Origin: CAWCWN01 sp963799245
GTDB taxonomy: Bacteria > Chloroflexota > Ktedonobacteria > Ktedonobacterales > Ktedonobacteraceae
Assembly: GCA_963799245.1 (NCBI GenBank)
Contig: CAWCWN010000006.1
Span: forward strand, 186,001-250,000
Direction: 5' to 3'
DNA: 64,000 bases
Position numbers and translations under genes: made by a program. This document shows, in pieces, positions 35,974 to 44,697 of the stretch; position 1 is the stretch's first letter; every line of letters begins with the position of its first letter. The notes below the pieces were generated by a model that saw only the letters and a program-made list of their open reading frames with translations, searched no databases and was not told where the DNA came from.

Positions 35974-36077
35974 GGCACCTGATGGGTATGAGCGAGCCCT
36001 GGGTCTTCCTCCATCCACGGCTCGCCCGGAATAGTTTGCCCGGGCAACGTGTTGAAGTACGTGTTTCACCTCCTAGT

Positions 36078-37584
36078 GGGCAATGCCATTTAAATAAGAA
36101 GAGAGGTTCTTCTTCTGATAGACTATCACCAGTTATATCGTGTCGTCGAAAGCAGAAAGGAATCTCTCATGGCCTTTAGCATACAGCAGCTGGTTGATGA
36201 CAGCAAGTTGAGCCATGCCCTGCGTTTTGAGGTGCTCGAGCAGCTTTGTCCGCGGGAGCTGGTGAGCGAACTGTTGACCAAGTGCCATGCCTGGGAAAAA
36301 CGCGAGCGCAGTCTCAACCAGCTCCTGGTCGTCTATGACGTCATTGCGCTCTCCCTGTTTCGTCGACTCAACTTGGCGGCGGTCCTGGGTCACCTGGTGC
36401 GAGGGTTGAGCTGGCTCTGGGCGAAGCCGTCTCTGCACCTGCCGACGGCAGCAGCGTTGGTCTATCGCCGCCGTCAATTGGGGACGCCCATCATGCGCCA
36501 TCTGTTCCAGCGCGTTTGCCACCCGATGGCGACTGAGCAGACCAAGGGGGCCATACGACCCGGCCTGCGGCTGATGGCCATCGATGGCACGCTCGATGAG
36601 GTGGCCGATACCTTCGCCAATGCCCTCTATTTTGGGCGCATGAGGAGCGGCAAACATCAGAGTCCCTTTCCCCAGGTGCGCTGCCTGTACCTGGCAGAGG
36701 TGGGCACCCATGCCATCGTCGATGCCGTGTTCGCTCCGTGTCGGGTGGCAGAGCCACAGCTCGCTCCCCTGCTGCTCAAGCGCGCGGTGCAGCCGGGCAT
36801 GCTCGTGATGATGGATCGCGGCATTGTCTCAGCCGCAGAGCTGAGTGCGCTGGTCCATCAGCGGCAGGCCCAGGCCCTGGCGCGCCTCTGCGGCCAACCA
36901 ATACACCCATGCTGAGCAGGTGCTCTGCGATGCCAGCTATGTGGTCACCCTGCATCCTCTGGGGCTGCCTGCCGTGCAGGTGCGTGTGATCGAGTATCGC
37001 ATCGAGCCGCACACCGCCGAGCGCCTGGCTGAGTTCCCTTCTTCTCAGACGAGCAACCACGCCAATCCCAACCAACTGCATCGGTTGGTGACCACCTTGC
37101 TCGATCCGCGAGCCTCGCGCCTGCTGTCGAGCTCATCCTCTGCTAGCATGAGCGCTGGGAGATCGAAGCCTGCATCGATGAGCAAAAAAACCATCTGCGA
37201 CTGAGCGGCCAGCCGCTGCGCAGTAAAGAGCCGAGCCTGGTGCGCCAGGAACTCTACGGCCTGCTTCTGGCGCATTATCTTGTGCGCTGGTGGATGCATC
37301 AATCGGCATGCGAGGCCAACCTGGACCCCGATCGTCTCAGCTTCACGCATGCCGTCGAGCTTGTAGACACCGCCTGCTTGGCGTTTGCCCTGCTCGCCCG
37401 GCAGGAGCTTCCCCGATTGAAGCAGCGCCTGCTGGCCGATCTACGCGAGCCGGCCACCCTGCTGCCCCCACGCCGTCTCCGTTTTTACCCGCGCGTCGTC
37501 AAGCGCGCCTATTCCCCTTTCCATCGCAAGCGACCGGGACAGCAGCGCTTCTGTGACATTCTTCTTATTTAAATGGCATTGCCC
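36078..37584 (+). mobile_element. Decayed IS4-like element B, 1.5 kb, with 24-bp terminal repeats
   Basis: GGGCAATGCCATTTAAATAA followed by GAAG at 36078 is repeated in perfect inverse at 37561-37584. Between them lies one transposase gene with two frameshifts. No convincing target duplication is seen next to the repeats. Confidence 0.85.
36169..37572 (+). pseudogene. IS4-like transposase, frameshifted
   Basis: Frame one (36169-36915) has LRLMAIDGTLDEVAD (first Asp) and MLVMMDRGIVSAAEL (second Asp). Around 36888 reading shifts to a frame with ANQYTHAEQVLCDASYVVTL. Around 37150 it shifts again to ERWEIEACIDEQ (catalytic Glu), then LVRQELYGLLLAHYLVRWWM and the C-terminus to 37572. A stop precedes the last part. 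The element cannot move by itself. Confidence 0.85.
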
Positions 37585-37599
37585 GCTAAGGATTATTAT

Positions 37600-37803
37600 A
37601 TGGATGAGCAGACGACCGGTCAGCGGCCGGAACCGACCATATATGAACAACTGTACCGCCAGCTACATGCTTACCACTTCGGGGTTATCGGCTTCCTGGA
37701 ACTGCTGGAGCGGTTTGAGCAGATTTTGCACATCCAGTCGCCGCCTGACATTCAGGACATGGTAGATACCACCGGGTCGTGTCCCTACACCAAGCTGAGC
37801 TGA
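37600..37803 (+). CDS. Small hypothetical protein
   Basis: 67 residues, not recognised. AAGGA sits nine bases before ATG 37600, only a few bases outside the IS end, and a clear terminator follows the stop. Sequence has an aromatic helix (YEQLYRQLHAYHFGVIGFLE) and ends SCPYTKLS. The IS may have removed its original promoter. Confidence 0.5.
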   Translation: MDEQTTGQRPEPTIYEQLYRQLHAYHFGVIGFLELLERFEQILHIQSPPDIQDMVDTTGSCPYTKLS

Positions 37804-37810
37804 TGAATAG

Positions 37811-37850
37811 TGACAGCCATCTCTGCCGTGAGGTGGCTGTCAGGCTTTTT
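37811..37850 (+). terminator. Rho-independent terminator
   Basis: TGACAGCCA (37811-37819) pairs with TGGCTGTCA (37834-37842), followed by GGCTTTTT. Confidence 0.8.
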
Positions 37851-37920
37851 CTTGTGGTACACTAACCAAAACTTGGATTGGTTGAATGTTCTTGAAACTG
37901 CTCTGAAGGGAGGTAGTTAT

Positions 37921-38418
37921 ATGAGTGACACAGCGGTTAAAGAGTCACAACCGGCTCCCGATTTCATACTTCCAGCTGTCGGGAGCCGTGACGTGGTGAA
38001 AGATGGCCAGGTGCAATTAAGCGCATTACGCAATCACGTTGTTGTCTTGTACTTTTATCCACGAGACGACACCCCTGGCTGCACGGCTGAAGCCTGCTCA
38101 TTCCGCGATGCTAATCGTGAGATGCAGAAACGTGGAATCGTCGTTCTCGGTGTCAGCGCCGACAGCGTTGAGTCCCATCGAAAATTTGCCGAAAAATACG
38201 GTTTACCTTTTTCCCTGCTGGCTGATACAGATACAACTGTTTCACAGCTTTATGGCGTGTGGAAAGAGAAGAACTACGCTGGTAAAAAATATATGGGCGT
38301 CAACCGCGAGACATTTCTCATTGATAAAGATGGGATTGTTCGTAAAGTCTGGCCAAAAGTCGATGCAGCCGAGCATGCTCAAGAGGTTCTGGAAACAATT
38401 GAGTCATTAGGACTCTAA
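37921..38418 (+). CDS. Peroxiredoxin, BCP/PrxQ type
   Basis: 165 residues. FYPRDDTPGCTAEACSFRD at about 50 holds the peroxidatic Cys and, five residues on, the resolving Cys typical of 1-Cys/2-Cys BCP enzymes. NRETFLIDKDGIVRKVW at about 125 is the conserved late strand. It reduces hydroperoxides using thioredoxin. GGGAGG lies before ATG 37921. A partial second copy follows directly. Confidence 0.94.
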   Translation: MSDTAVKESQPAPDFILPAVGSRDVVKDGQVQLSALRNHVVVLYFYPRDDTPGCTAEACSFRDANREMQKRGIVVLGVSADSVESHRKFAEKYGLPFSLLADTDTTVSQLYGVWKEKNYAGKKYMGVNRETFLIDKDGIVRKVWPKVDAAEHAQEVLETIESLGL

Positions 38419-38471
38419 TCTTAGCTGAACTGGCTAGAGAAATAAATCAGGAATTTTTCTTTTCAAATGAA

Positions 38472-38723
38472 GTGAATTCCCACAGGCAGTTCGCGGAAAA
38501 ATACGGCCTTTCCTTTCCTCTGCTCTCCGCTACTGACGCGAGCGTCTCAAAGCGTTACGGGGTCTACGGGGAGAAAAACATGTACGGCAAAAAGTATATA
38601 GGTGTCAATCGTGAAACCTTCTTGATTGATAAAGATGGCGTCGTACGCAAGATCTGGCATAAAGTGAAGCCGGATGAGCACGCCAGTGAAGTACTGGAGA
38701 CCGTCGAAGAACTGCACCTCTAG
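38472..38723 (+). pseudogene. Peroxiredoxin, C-terminal partial duplicate
   Basis: 84 codons (HRQFAEKYGLSFPLLSATD ... NRETFLIDKDGVVRKIW) align with the second half of the preceding peroxiredoxin but differ at many positions. The catalytic half with both cysteines is missing, so it is not an enzyme. The divergence shows an old paralogue fused or truncated, not a fresh tandem copy. A perfect terminator follows. Confidence 0.85.
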
Positions 38724-38739
38724 TGTGTCGCGGTCCGGC

Positions 38740-38772
38740 ACACAGCAGCGGCGCGCCGCTGCTGTGTTTTTT
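38740..38772 (+). terminator. Strong Rho-independent terminator
   Basis: A 28-base perfect inverted repeat (38740-38767, arms ACACAGCAGCGGCG and its complement) followed by a T run. It ends the peroxiredoxin transcript. Confidence 0.9.
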
Positions 38773-38844
38773 CCTGTACTTAGCAACGCTGTGCTCAGGT
38801 TCTTGCCAGGACTACGAGCTCGTTTATGGCATCCAGCAGATTTT

Positions 38845-39387
38845 TTATTCAGCCGCCTGCAGTTCCGCGTCAATCTTCTGCCTGTGCTCGCGCCGCAGGC
38901 GCGCCCGCTCTATAATCGCCCTCTCTGCGTCGTCAGCGGGTACCAGGGGAGGAACGGGTGTTGGTCTGCGCTGTTCGTCCAGTGCCACATAGATCACGTA
39001 GCTGCTGGCGATGTGGCGCACTTCGTCGCTGAGCACATCTTCGGCCAAGACCTCGACACCAACCTCCATGCTCGAACGCCCCACATAGCGCATTTCGCAG
39101 TGCACGGTCACTACATCGCCGATAAAAGCGGGCGCCAGGAAATCGAATCTCTCCACCCGGGCGGTAACCACGGTGTAGCACTGGCTATGCTTGACGGCGA
39201 CGATGGCCGCCGACTCATCAACCATGCGCATAATGACTCCCCCGTGCACGTTGCCATGCGCGTTGGCATCTAACAATCCCATCAGCCGCCTGGTGGTGCT
39301 GCGCGAGAATGCAATGCTGCGCCCCTGCGCCAGGTCTACTTTTGGCGGCGTTCGACGCCTGCCGCTTATCCTGTCGAATGTACTCAT
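38845..39387 (-). CDS. Acyl-CoA thioesterase (hotdog fold)
   Basis: 180 residues. LMGLLDANAHGNVHGGVIMR (about 35-54) followed by MVDESAAIVA is the conserved YciA/BFIT helix with the catalytic Asn/Asp region, then RVERFDFLAPAFIGDVVTVH. It hydrolyses acyl-CoA esters. C-terminal 40 residues are charged helix (IIERARLRREHRQKIDAEL). Gene stands alone on the minus strand between plus-strand genes. Confidence 0.92.
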   Translation of the reverse strand: MSTFDRISGRRRTPPKVDLAQGRSIAFSRSTTRRLMGLLDANAHGNVHGGVIMRMVDESAAIVAVKHSQCYTVVTARVERFDFLAPAFIGDVVTVHCEMRYVGRSSMEVGVEVLAEDVLSDEVRHIASSYVIYVALDEQRRPTPVPPLVPADDAERAIIERARLRREHRQKIDAELQAAE

Positions 39388-39722
39388 TTCTCTTCTCCAG
39401 CAAGGATGTGCTTCTTACATGTAAGACGACCTGCCTATCTGGCCTGGCCGCGCAGCCGGTGGTAATTTCCCTCCATTATGTCACTCGTGACATGTCTGCC
39501 ACCAGCCACACAGTGCATCAAGTCATGGGCGCGTGATAATCCCGCACAACTGGAAATAACTGTAGACAAATGCCAGAGTATATACATACTTACATTAAGG
39601 TTACTACATTATTTCGTCTCATGTAGGAAGTTCTGCGAACTTGATTCTCAAGACCGGGCAGTATAGTATAGTATTGTATGTAATACATTTGAATAAGCGA
39701 ATTCTCACCAAAGGAGCAGTTA
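39388..39722. other. Intergenic region, no gene seen
   Basis: About 335 bp between divergent genes; becomes AT-rich on the right, where AAAGGAG lies before the membrane-protein ATG. It should hold both promoters; no further feature was recognised. Confidence 0.35.
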
Positions 39723-40118
39723 ATGGCGAGATTACTCATTAACGTTTTAATCGTGCTCGTGGTGCTTCTACTTTTCTCCTTTATTGGAGCGGTTCTATTT
39801 CCTACATTACCCAGCACGGCTGTGAGCGTGAATACGTATGTGAACGATTTCATTTTCCTTTTATTTCCTGGCGTGGTGATGGCTCTGTTTGGCCATGTTC
39901 TCAGCCGGGGTATACGAGGAATCAAAAATTCATTTGAGGCACTTGGATTAGCTTTTGCCAGCGCCTTCATCATTGGTGGAGTGCTGGCGTTGTTCTCGGT
40001 ATTGAATTTCGCATACAGCGCGCGTATAAATTTTAACTGGCTGGGGTCAACCTGGTATGCTCCGTTATTTGCGATCTTTCTCGTGGGAGCGCCCGTCATG
40101 CTGGCATGCCTGGCTTGA
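39723..40118 (+). CDS. Hypothetical membrane protein
   Basis: 131 residues with four likely membrane helices: LINVLIVLVVLLLFSFIGAV, DFIFLLFPGVVMALFGHVL, LAFASAFIIGGVLALFSVL and YAPLFAIFLVGAPVMLACLA. No family recognised. AAAGGAG at good spacing before the ATG. A GC-rich hairpin (40127-40146) follows the stop and may terminate it, though it lacks an immediate T run. Confidence 0.7.
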   Translation: MARLLINVLIVLVVLLLFSFIGAVLFPTLPSTAVSVNTYVNDFIFLLFPGVVMALFGHVLSRGIRGIKNSFEALGLAFASAFIIGGVLALFSVLNFAYSARINFNWLGSTWYAPLFAIFLVGAPVMLACLA

Positions 40119-40343
40119 TGGTTGAGCGCCAGGCCACGGCCTGGCGGGCATCGTTAATTGCTTTTCTTTTCAGCGTTCGAGGAATGCGATGAAGGAGGAG
40201 CGTTCGTCTCAAGCGGATCTGGCCCCGCCTCACTTGCGTTCATATCATCGGCTGACACTCGTTTGCGCGAACTTTTGTTAAAAATTCTACATTTGCAGTA
40301 CTTCGCGTCAGGGTTTATCCGTTGCGAGACCTGTTGTGGTATC

Positions 40344-41246
40344 ATGATGAAATCAACCTACATCGAAAACTGTATTGAAGAGCTGGCTGCTCAAGAGGAG
40401 GGATGCATGGAACTTTCGCTGCGGCTGGATACGTTAGGCATGGTGGAGATGCGCTACCTGCGCGCTCGTGATCGTTATCGGGATTGGCCAGCATTTCAGT
40501 TATTAGCTGCATCTCGCCAGGCAAAGGTGATGGCCTATCTAAGTCGGGAGGTGGCTGAGCAACTACACCAGCAGATTTTGCTCGTGGAATCGGCGGTAGG
40601 CCTGGACGAAGATGATGATGAGGAGGAAATTGGGGACGAGGATGATGAGGAGGAAATAGAGAAGAAGAAGAATGAAGAGACGAAGCCCATGGAACGCGAC
40701 GGCGGCAATTTTTCTCCCGCCTTTGCTCAGGCGCTCGACCAGTTAAATAAACTGGCCCGCCAGCGCTTGCCGGAGGGCGGTTCCAGCAGCAGCACAAGTG
40801 AGAACTCCGCCCCCAGTGGCGCTCTATCAGCCGAGAGCGAAGCAGCGATTGAGGATGAAGAAGATGCACTCGAGCAATTGCAGGATGCTTTTGTGCAAAT
40901 GATGGAGGTTGTACGAGAACTGGCAGAGGAACTTTCTACCGATGCCCTGAAAGTCAGCGGGCGCTTCCGCTGCGCGCGCACCTATATCGAGTTTATCCAG
41001 GCCGTCTCTGAGGATGATGATAATGATGATGAAGTTGCATCGGAGTTAAGCATGCGCGAGGACGATAGTGTTATAGAGGTGGAGGTTGAGCTCGTCATGG
41101 TTCTGCAGCTTTTCGAGGAGGGCCGCGCAAAGCCTGATGATCTTCCGGCAGTTGAATTGCAACTCGATGTAGATGACTTCGAGCGCTTACACGAGACGCT
41201 TGACCTGGCCCTCGAGCAGGACCGGCGTAGTCATCGCCGCAAGTAG
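40344..41246 (+). CDS. Acidic hypothetical protein
   Basis: About 300 residues. An N-terminal helical domain (SLRLDTLGMVEMRYLRARDR) is followed by a run of Asp/Glu (DEDDDEEEIGDEDDEEEIE) near residue 90, a Ser-rich linker, and a helical C-terminal domain with more acidic patches. No enzyme motif. Start uncertain: ATG 40344 lacks a strong ribosome-binding site; ATG 40407 has AGGAGG five bases upstream and may be the true start. Function unknown; composition suggests binding of basic partners. Confidence 0.65.
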   Translation: MMKSTYIENCIEELAAQEEGCMELSLRLDTLGMVEMRYLRARDRYRDWPAFQLLAASRQAKVMAYLSREVAEQLHQQILLVESAVGLDEDDDEEEIGDEDDEEEIEKKKNEETKPMERDGGNFSPAFAQALDQLNKLARQRLPEGGSSSSTSENSAPSGALSAESEAAIEDEEDALEQLQDAFVQMMEVVRELAEELSTDALKVSGRFRCARTYIEFIQAVSEDDDNDDEVASELSMREDDSVIEVEVELVMVLQLFEEGRAKPDDLPAVELQLDVDDFERLHETLDLALEQDRRSHRRK

Positions 41247-41399
41247 GCATCCCCGTACCATCACATGGATCATGTAGCCTGCGACTCCAGTGGTCCGCAG
41301 GACTGGCAAGACTCAGACCCAATTATGTATAATGGCCAAGTTAGCAGGCAAAAACATGCATTGTAACCTGGTGATAGAAACAACCTAGAAGGCATTGTA

Positions 41400-43448
41400 A
41401 TGACACGTCCGATTACCGTTGAAGACCTGTACCGTTTTACGTTTCTCAGCTCGCCGCGTATCTCCCCTGACGGCCAGCGCGTCGCCTATGTGGCGACGAC
41501 CATAGATGGCCAGAAGCATGCGTATCGCTCCAGCTTGTGGATGATCCCTACGAGGGGAGGCGAGGCAAGACGTTTTACGCTGGGCTCCGCCAACGCGCAC
41601 GGCCCGGCCTGGTCACCCGATGGGCGCTGGCTGGCCTTTGTCTCCGAGCGTGAGGGTGAAGAACCCGGCGCTTCTGCTGGCAATGATGAGCAGGAGCAGA
41701 GGCTGCGTGGTAAGGGTAAGGCCCAGATATGGCTGATACCGACCGATGGTGGTGAAGCTCGCCAGCTGACCTCTATGCCCCATGGCGCTTCAAGTCCCAC
41801 CTGGTCGCCAGACAGCCAGCACCTGCTATTTAGCGCAGCGGTCGGCCCCATCGATGAGGTGGATGCGGATGGCAAGCCCTTGCCCAAGGCTCGCGTCATC
41901 GACCGCCTCTTTTACCGTCTTGATGGTGTGGGCTTTGTGTATGAGCGGCGCCAGCACCTCTTCCTGCTGAATGTGGTGGAGGGTAGTGAGCCTCTGCAGT
42001 TGACCGCTGGCGATTGGGACGATGGCGACGCGGCGTGGTCGCCTGACGGCAAAAGCATCGCCTTTACCTCCAATCGCGCCGAAGATCGCTGGCGCTTCCT
42101 CACGCCAGATCTGTACACCCTCGCAATCGCAGAGGGCAAGGCGGGCGAATTGCGCCGCCTGACCTCCGCTTCGCTGTCATGCGCCTCGCCGTCATGGTCG
42201 CCTGATGGCCGGACGCTCGCCTTCTTCGCGGGCCCCAGGCAGCGCTCAGGCGGACACCTGGACCTTTATACTATTGACGCCGTGGGGGAGCAGGCTGAGC
42301 CTCTCTGCCTGACGCGAGAATTTGAAGGCAGCGGCTCTGATTCGACGAACAGCGACACGACCGATGAGCATATGGTGCCTGCCCCGGCCTGGTCGGCCGA
42401 TGGCCGGACGCTCTACACGCTGCAGACGCATAGAGGTTCTACACGCATCTTTGCTATCCCCGCCTCAGGCGCGGGCGCGCATCCAACGGCGCTGGCTCCT
42501 GAGAAAGTGCATGTGCTCGATTTTAGCATCGACCAGTCAAAAGACACGTTGGCAGTGCTCAGTGAAGACCCGACCCACCTGGGTGAGATCTTCGCCTGCT
42601 CGCCCGCCGTGCCCGCCGAGTGGCGCCAGCTTACGGCCAGCAATGCCGAGCTTTTAAGCGAGCTGGACCTGGTGAGGCCTGAATACATGCCCTATACAGG
42701 TGCCGATGGCTGGCCGATGGACGGCTGGATTATGCGGCCGCGCGCTTTTGAGCCCGGGCGCAAGTATCCCTTGATCGTGGAGATTCATGGCGGACCCAAC
42801 ACCGAGTACGGTTACGGCTTCTTCCATGAGATGCAGTTACTGGCGGCCGCCGGCAATGTCGTGCTCTACACCAATCCACGGGGGAGCACGGGCTACGGGC
42901 GAGATTTTGCCCTGGCCGTACGTGGCGCCTGGGGGATTAAGGATGCGCTGGATATCCTGGCCGGTGTCGATGCTGTCGTGCAGAAGGGCTATATTGACGA
43001 GCAGCGCCTGGGAGTGATCGGCGGCAGCTATGGCGGCTTCATGACGAACTGGCTGATTGGTCACCATGACCGTTTCAAAGCGGCGGTTACCGATCGCAGC
43101 GTGACCGACCGCTCGTCTTTCTTTGGCAGCAGCGATGTTGGCTGGGACTTCGCAGATGATGACATGGAGACGACCCCCTGGGAAGATCCAGAGTTATACC
43201 GGCGTATGTCGCCGCTGACCTATGTCAAGGACATGCACACCCCCCTCCTGATCATTCACAGCGAGCAGGACCTGCGCTGCAACATCGAGCAGGCCGAGCA
43301 ACTTTTTGCCAGCCTGAAGTACATGGGGCGCGAGGTGCTCTTCGTGCGCTTCGAGGGTCAGAGCCATGGACTTTCGCGCGGAGGCCATCCCAGGCTGCGC
43401 AGGGCACGCTTACAGCATATCCTGGGCTGGTTTGAGAGGTACCTGTAG
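41400..43448 (+). CDS. S9 family peptidase (acylaminoacyl-peptidase type)
   Basis: 682 residues. N-terminal beta-propeller of TolB/WD40-like repeats (units ending WSPDGRWLAF, WSPDGKSIAF, WSPDGRTLAF), then an alpha/beta hydrolase domain: nucleophile in VIGGSYGGFMTNW (about 545), Asp in IIHSEQDLRC (about 622), His in FEGQSHGLSRGG (about 655). It cleaves short or N-acylated peptides. No signal peptide, so cytosolic. It stands alone, convergent with the Vgb-like gene. Confidence 0.94.
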   Translation: MTRPITVEDLYRFTFLSSPRISPDGQRVAYVATTIDGQKHAYRSSLWMIPTRGGEARRFTLGSANAHGPAWSPDGRWLAFVSEREGEEPGASAGNDEQEQRLRGKGKAQIWLIPTDGGEARQLTSMPHGASSPTWSPDSQHLLFSAAVGPIDEVDADGKPLPKARVIDRLFYRLDGVGFVYERRQHLFLLNVVEGSEPLQLTAGDWDDGDAAWSPDGKSIAFTSNRAEDRWRFLTPDLYTLAIAEGKAGELRRLTSASLSCASPSWSPDGRTLAFFAGPRQRSGGHLDLYTIDAVGEQAEPLCLTREFEGSGSDSTNSDTTDEHMVPAPAWSADGRTLYTLQTHRGSTRIFAIPASGAGAHPTALAPEKVHVLDFSIDQSKDTLAVLSEDPTHLGEIFACSPAVPAEWRQLTASNAELLSELDLVRPEYMPYTGADGWPMDGWIMRPRAFEPGRKYPLIVEIHGGPNTEYGYGFFHEMQLLAAAGNVVLYTNPRGSTGYGRDFALAVRGAWGIKDALDILAGVDAVVQKGYIDEQRLGVIGGSYGGFMTNWLIGHHDRFKAAVTDRSVTDRSSFFGSSDVGWDFADDDMETTPWEDPELYRRMSPLTYVKDMHTPLLIIHSEQDLRCNIEQAEQLFASLKYMGREVLFVRFEGQSHGLSRGGHPRLRRARLQHILGWFERYL

Positions 43449-43477
43449 CATAGAGCGCGAGTAGGATACAGAGCAGG

Positions 43478-44551
43478 TCAGGCCTGCAGTACCCCTATTT
43501 TGTCGCTGCCGGCTTCCGTGAACCAGAGCGTATGCGCCGGGCCCAGAACCACGCCGAACGGCAGGCTGCCGGGGGTCGGAATAGGATAGTCCGTGAAGTG
43601 GTGGGACGCCACATCCAGGCGCGCGAGTTGATTGCCCGCATTAAGCGTGACCCAGATCTCTCCGCCTGGGCTGATGGCCAGTCCATAGAGTGCCCCCGTC
43701 CCGTTTGGTGCAGAGGAAGGCGCGTAGTAGGGCGTAAAGGTGCCGCGGCGTGGGTCAAGACTGACAAGCAGGTTATTGTTGAAGGACGTAATCCAGATGA
43801 TGCCATGAGGGTCGCTGGCAAGCTCCATAAATTGGACGGCCGGTCCTGGCATGTTAAAGTAACGGATCTGGCCGCTGCGGGGATCAAGGCGGCCAACGTG
43901 ATCATTGGTGGCTTCGGTAAACCAGACCATGCCCTGCTGATCTATGGCGATACCATACGGATCCAGCTTCTGAATACTTTGCTGGCGCGTCAGCGGAAAC
44001 TGCGTTATCCGTCCTGTGCGGGGGTCCAGCCTGCCCAGCGAGTCGGCGTTTAACTCGCTGAACCAGATGTTGCCCTGTGCGTCGAGGGCGATATCGTTGG
44101 GCGCGCATGGCAGGGAGAGTGTGTGAATCGCGTTGCCGGGATCAGGCAGCATCAGCGTGGGCAGGTTGTAGACTCTGTACTGGCCTGTGGCGGGCAGGTA
44201 GTGCCCTATATAGTTGGCGTATTGTTCGGCAAACCAGATGCTGTCGTCGGCAGCAACCTGAACGCCCATGACGCCGTCGCGCCCATGCGGTGGAGTCGAC
44301 TGCTCAAAGGTATGGCTGCGCGGGTCAAACACTCCCAGGTAGTTGTGACCCATTTCACCGAACCAGATGCGTCCCTCATGATCGATGGCCGGACGCATCA
44401 GGCCGCTGTTGCTCTGTGGGAGTGGATACTCCTGAAAGGTGCCCGTCGTCTGCGCCGTGGCGGTCTGTATGTCGCTGGAGGTTATGCCGCTGGTGTCGTT
44501 GGCGCAGGCCGCGACGAGCAGGGCGCAGAGCGCCAGTACACGTTTGATCAT
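43478..44551 (-). CDS. Vgb-like (streptogramin-lyase-family) beta-propeller lipoprotein
   Basis: 357 residues. N-terminal signal with lipobox LLVAACAND suggests an exported lipoprotein. The rest consists of repeated propeller blades with IWFGEMG, IWFAEQY, IWFSELN, VWFTEAT, IWITSFN and LWFTEAG, the pattern of virginiamycin B lyase-like proteins. Real Vgb opens streptogramin B rings; most environmental relatives have unknown roles. AAGGAATAGCA precedes the ATG. A second, shorter relative lies at 61384-62034. Confidence 0.88.
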   Translation of the reverse strand: MIKRVLALCALLVAACANDTSGITSSDIQTATAQTTGTFQEYPLPQSNSGLMRPAIDHEGRIWFGEMGHNYLGVFDPRSHTFEQSTPPHGRDGVMGVQVAADDSIWFAEQYANYIGHYLPATGQYRVYNLPTLMLPDPGNAIHTLSLPCAPNDIALDAQGNIWFSELNADSLGRLDPRTGRITQFPLTRQQSIQKLDPYGIAIDQQGMVWFTEATNDHVGRLDPRSGQIRYFNMPGPAVQFMELASDPHGIIWITSFNNNLLVSLDPRRGTFTPYYAPSSAPNGTGALYGLAISPGGEIWVTLNAGNQLARLDVASHHFTDYPIPTPGSLPFGVVLGPAHTLWFTEAGSDKIGVLQA

Positions 44552-44697
44552 TGCTATTCCTTATACTGCGCCCGCATTTGCACGCGCCCGGCGCTTGCCG
44601 GCGGCAGACGCAGGCTCTCTCCATTTATTACGTTTGCTCGTTACGACGCGGCCGCCTGGCGTAGTTGTTGCCGCTTGCCCGGGATGATAGTACAACT

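Noticed and set aside
43532..44053. 173-codon plus frame opposite the Vgb-like gene
   Set aside because: Antisense shadow; the minus strand carries a signal peptide and regular propeller blades.
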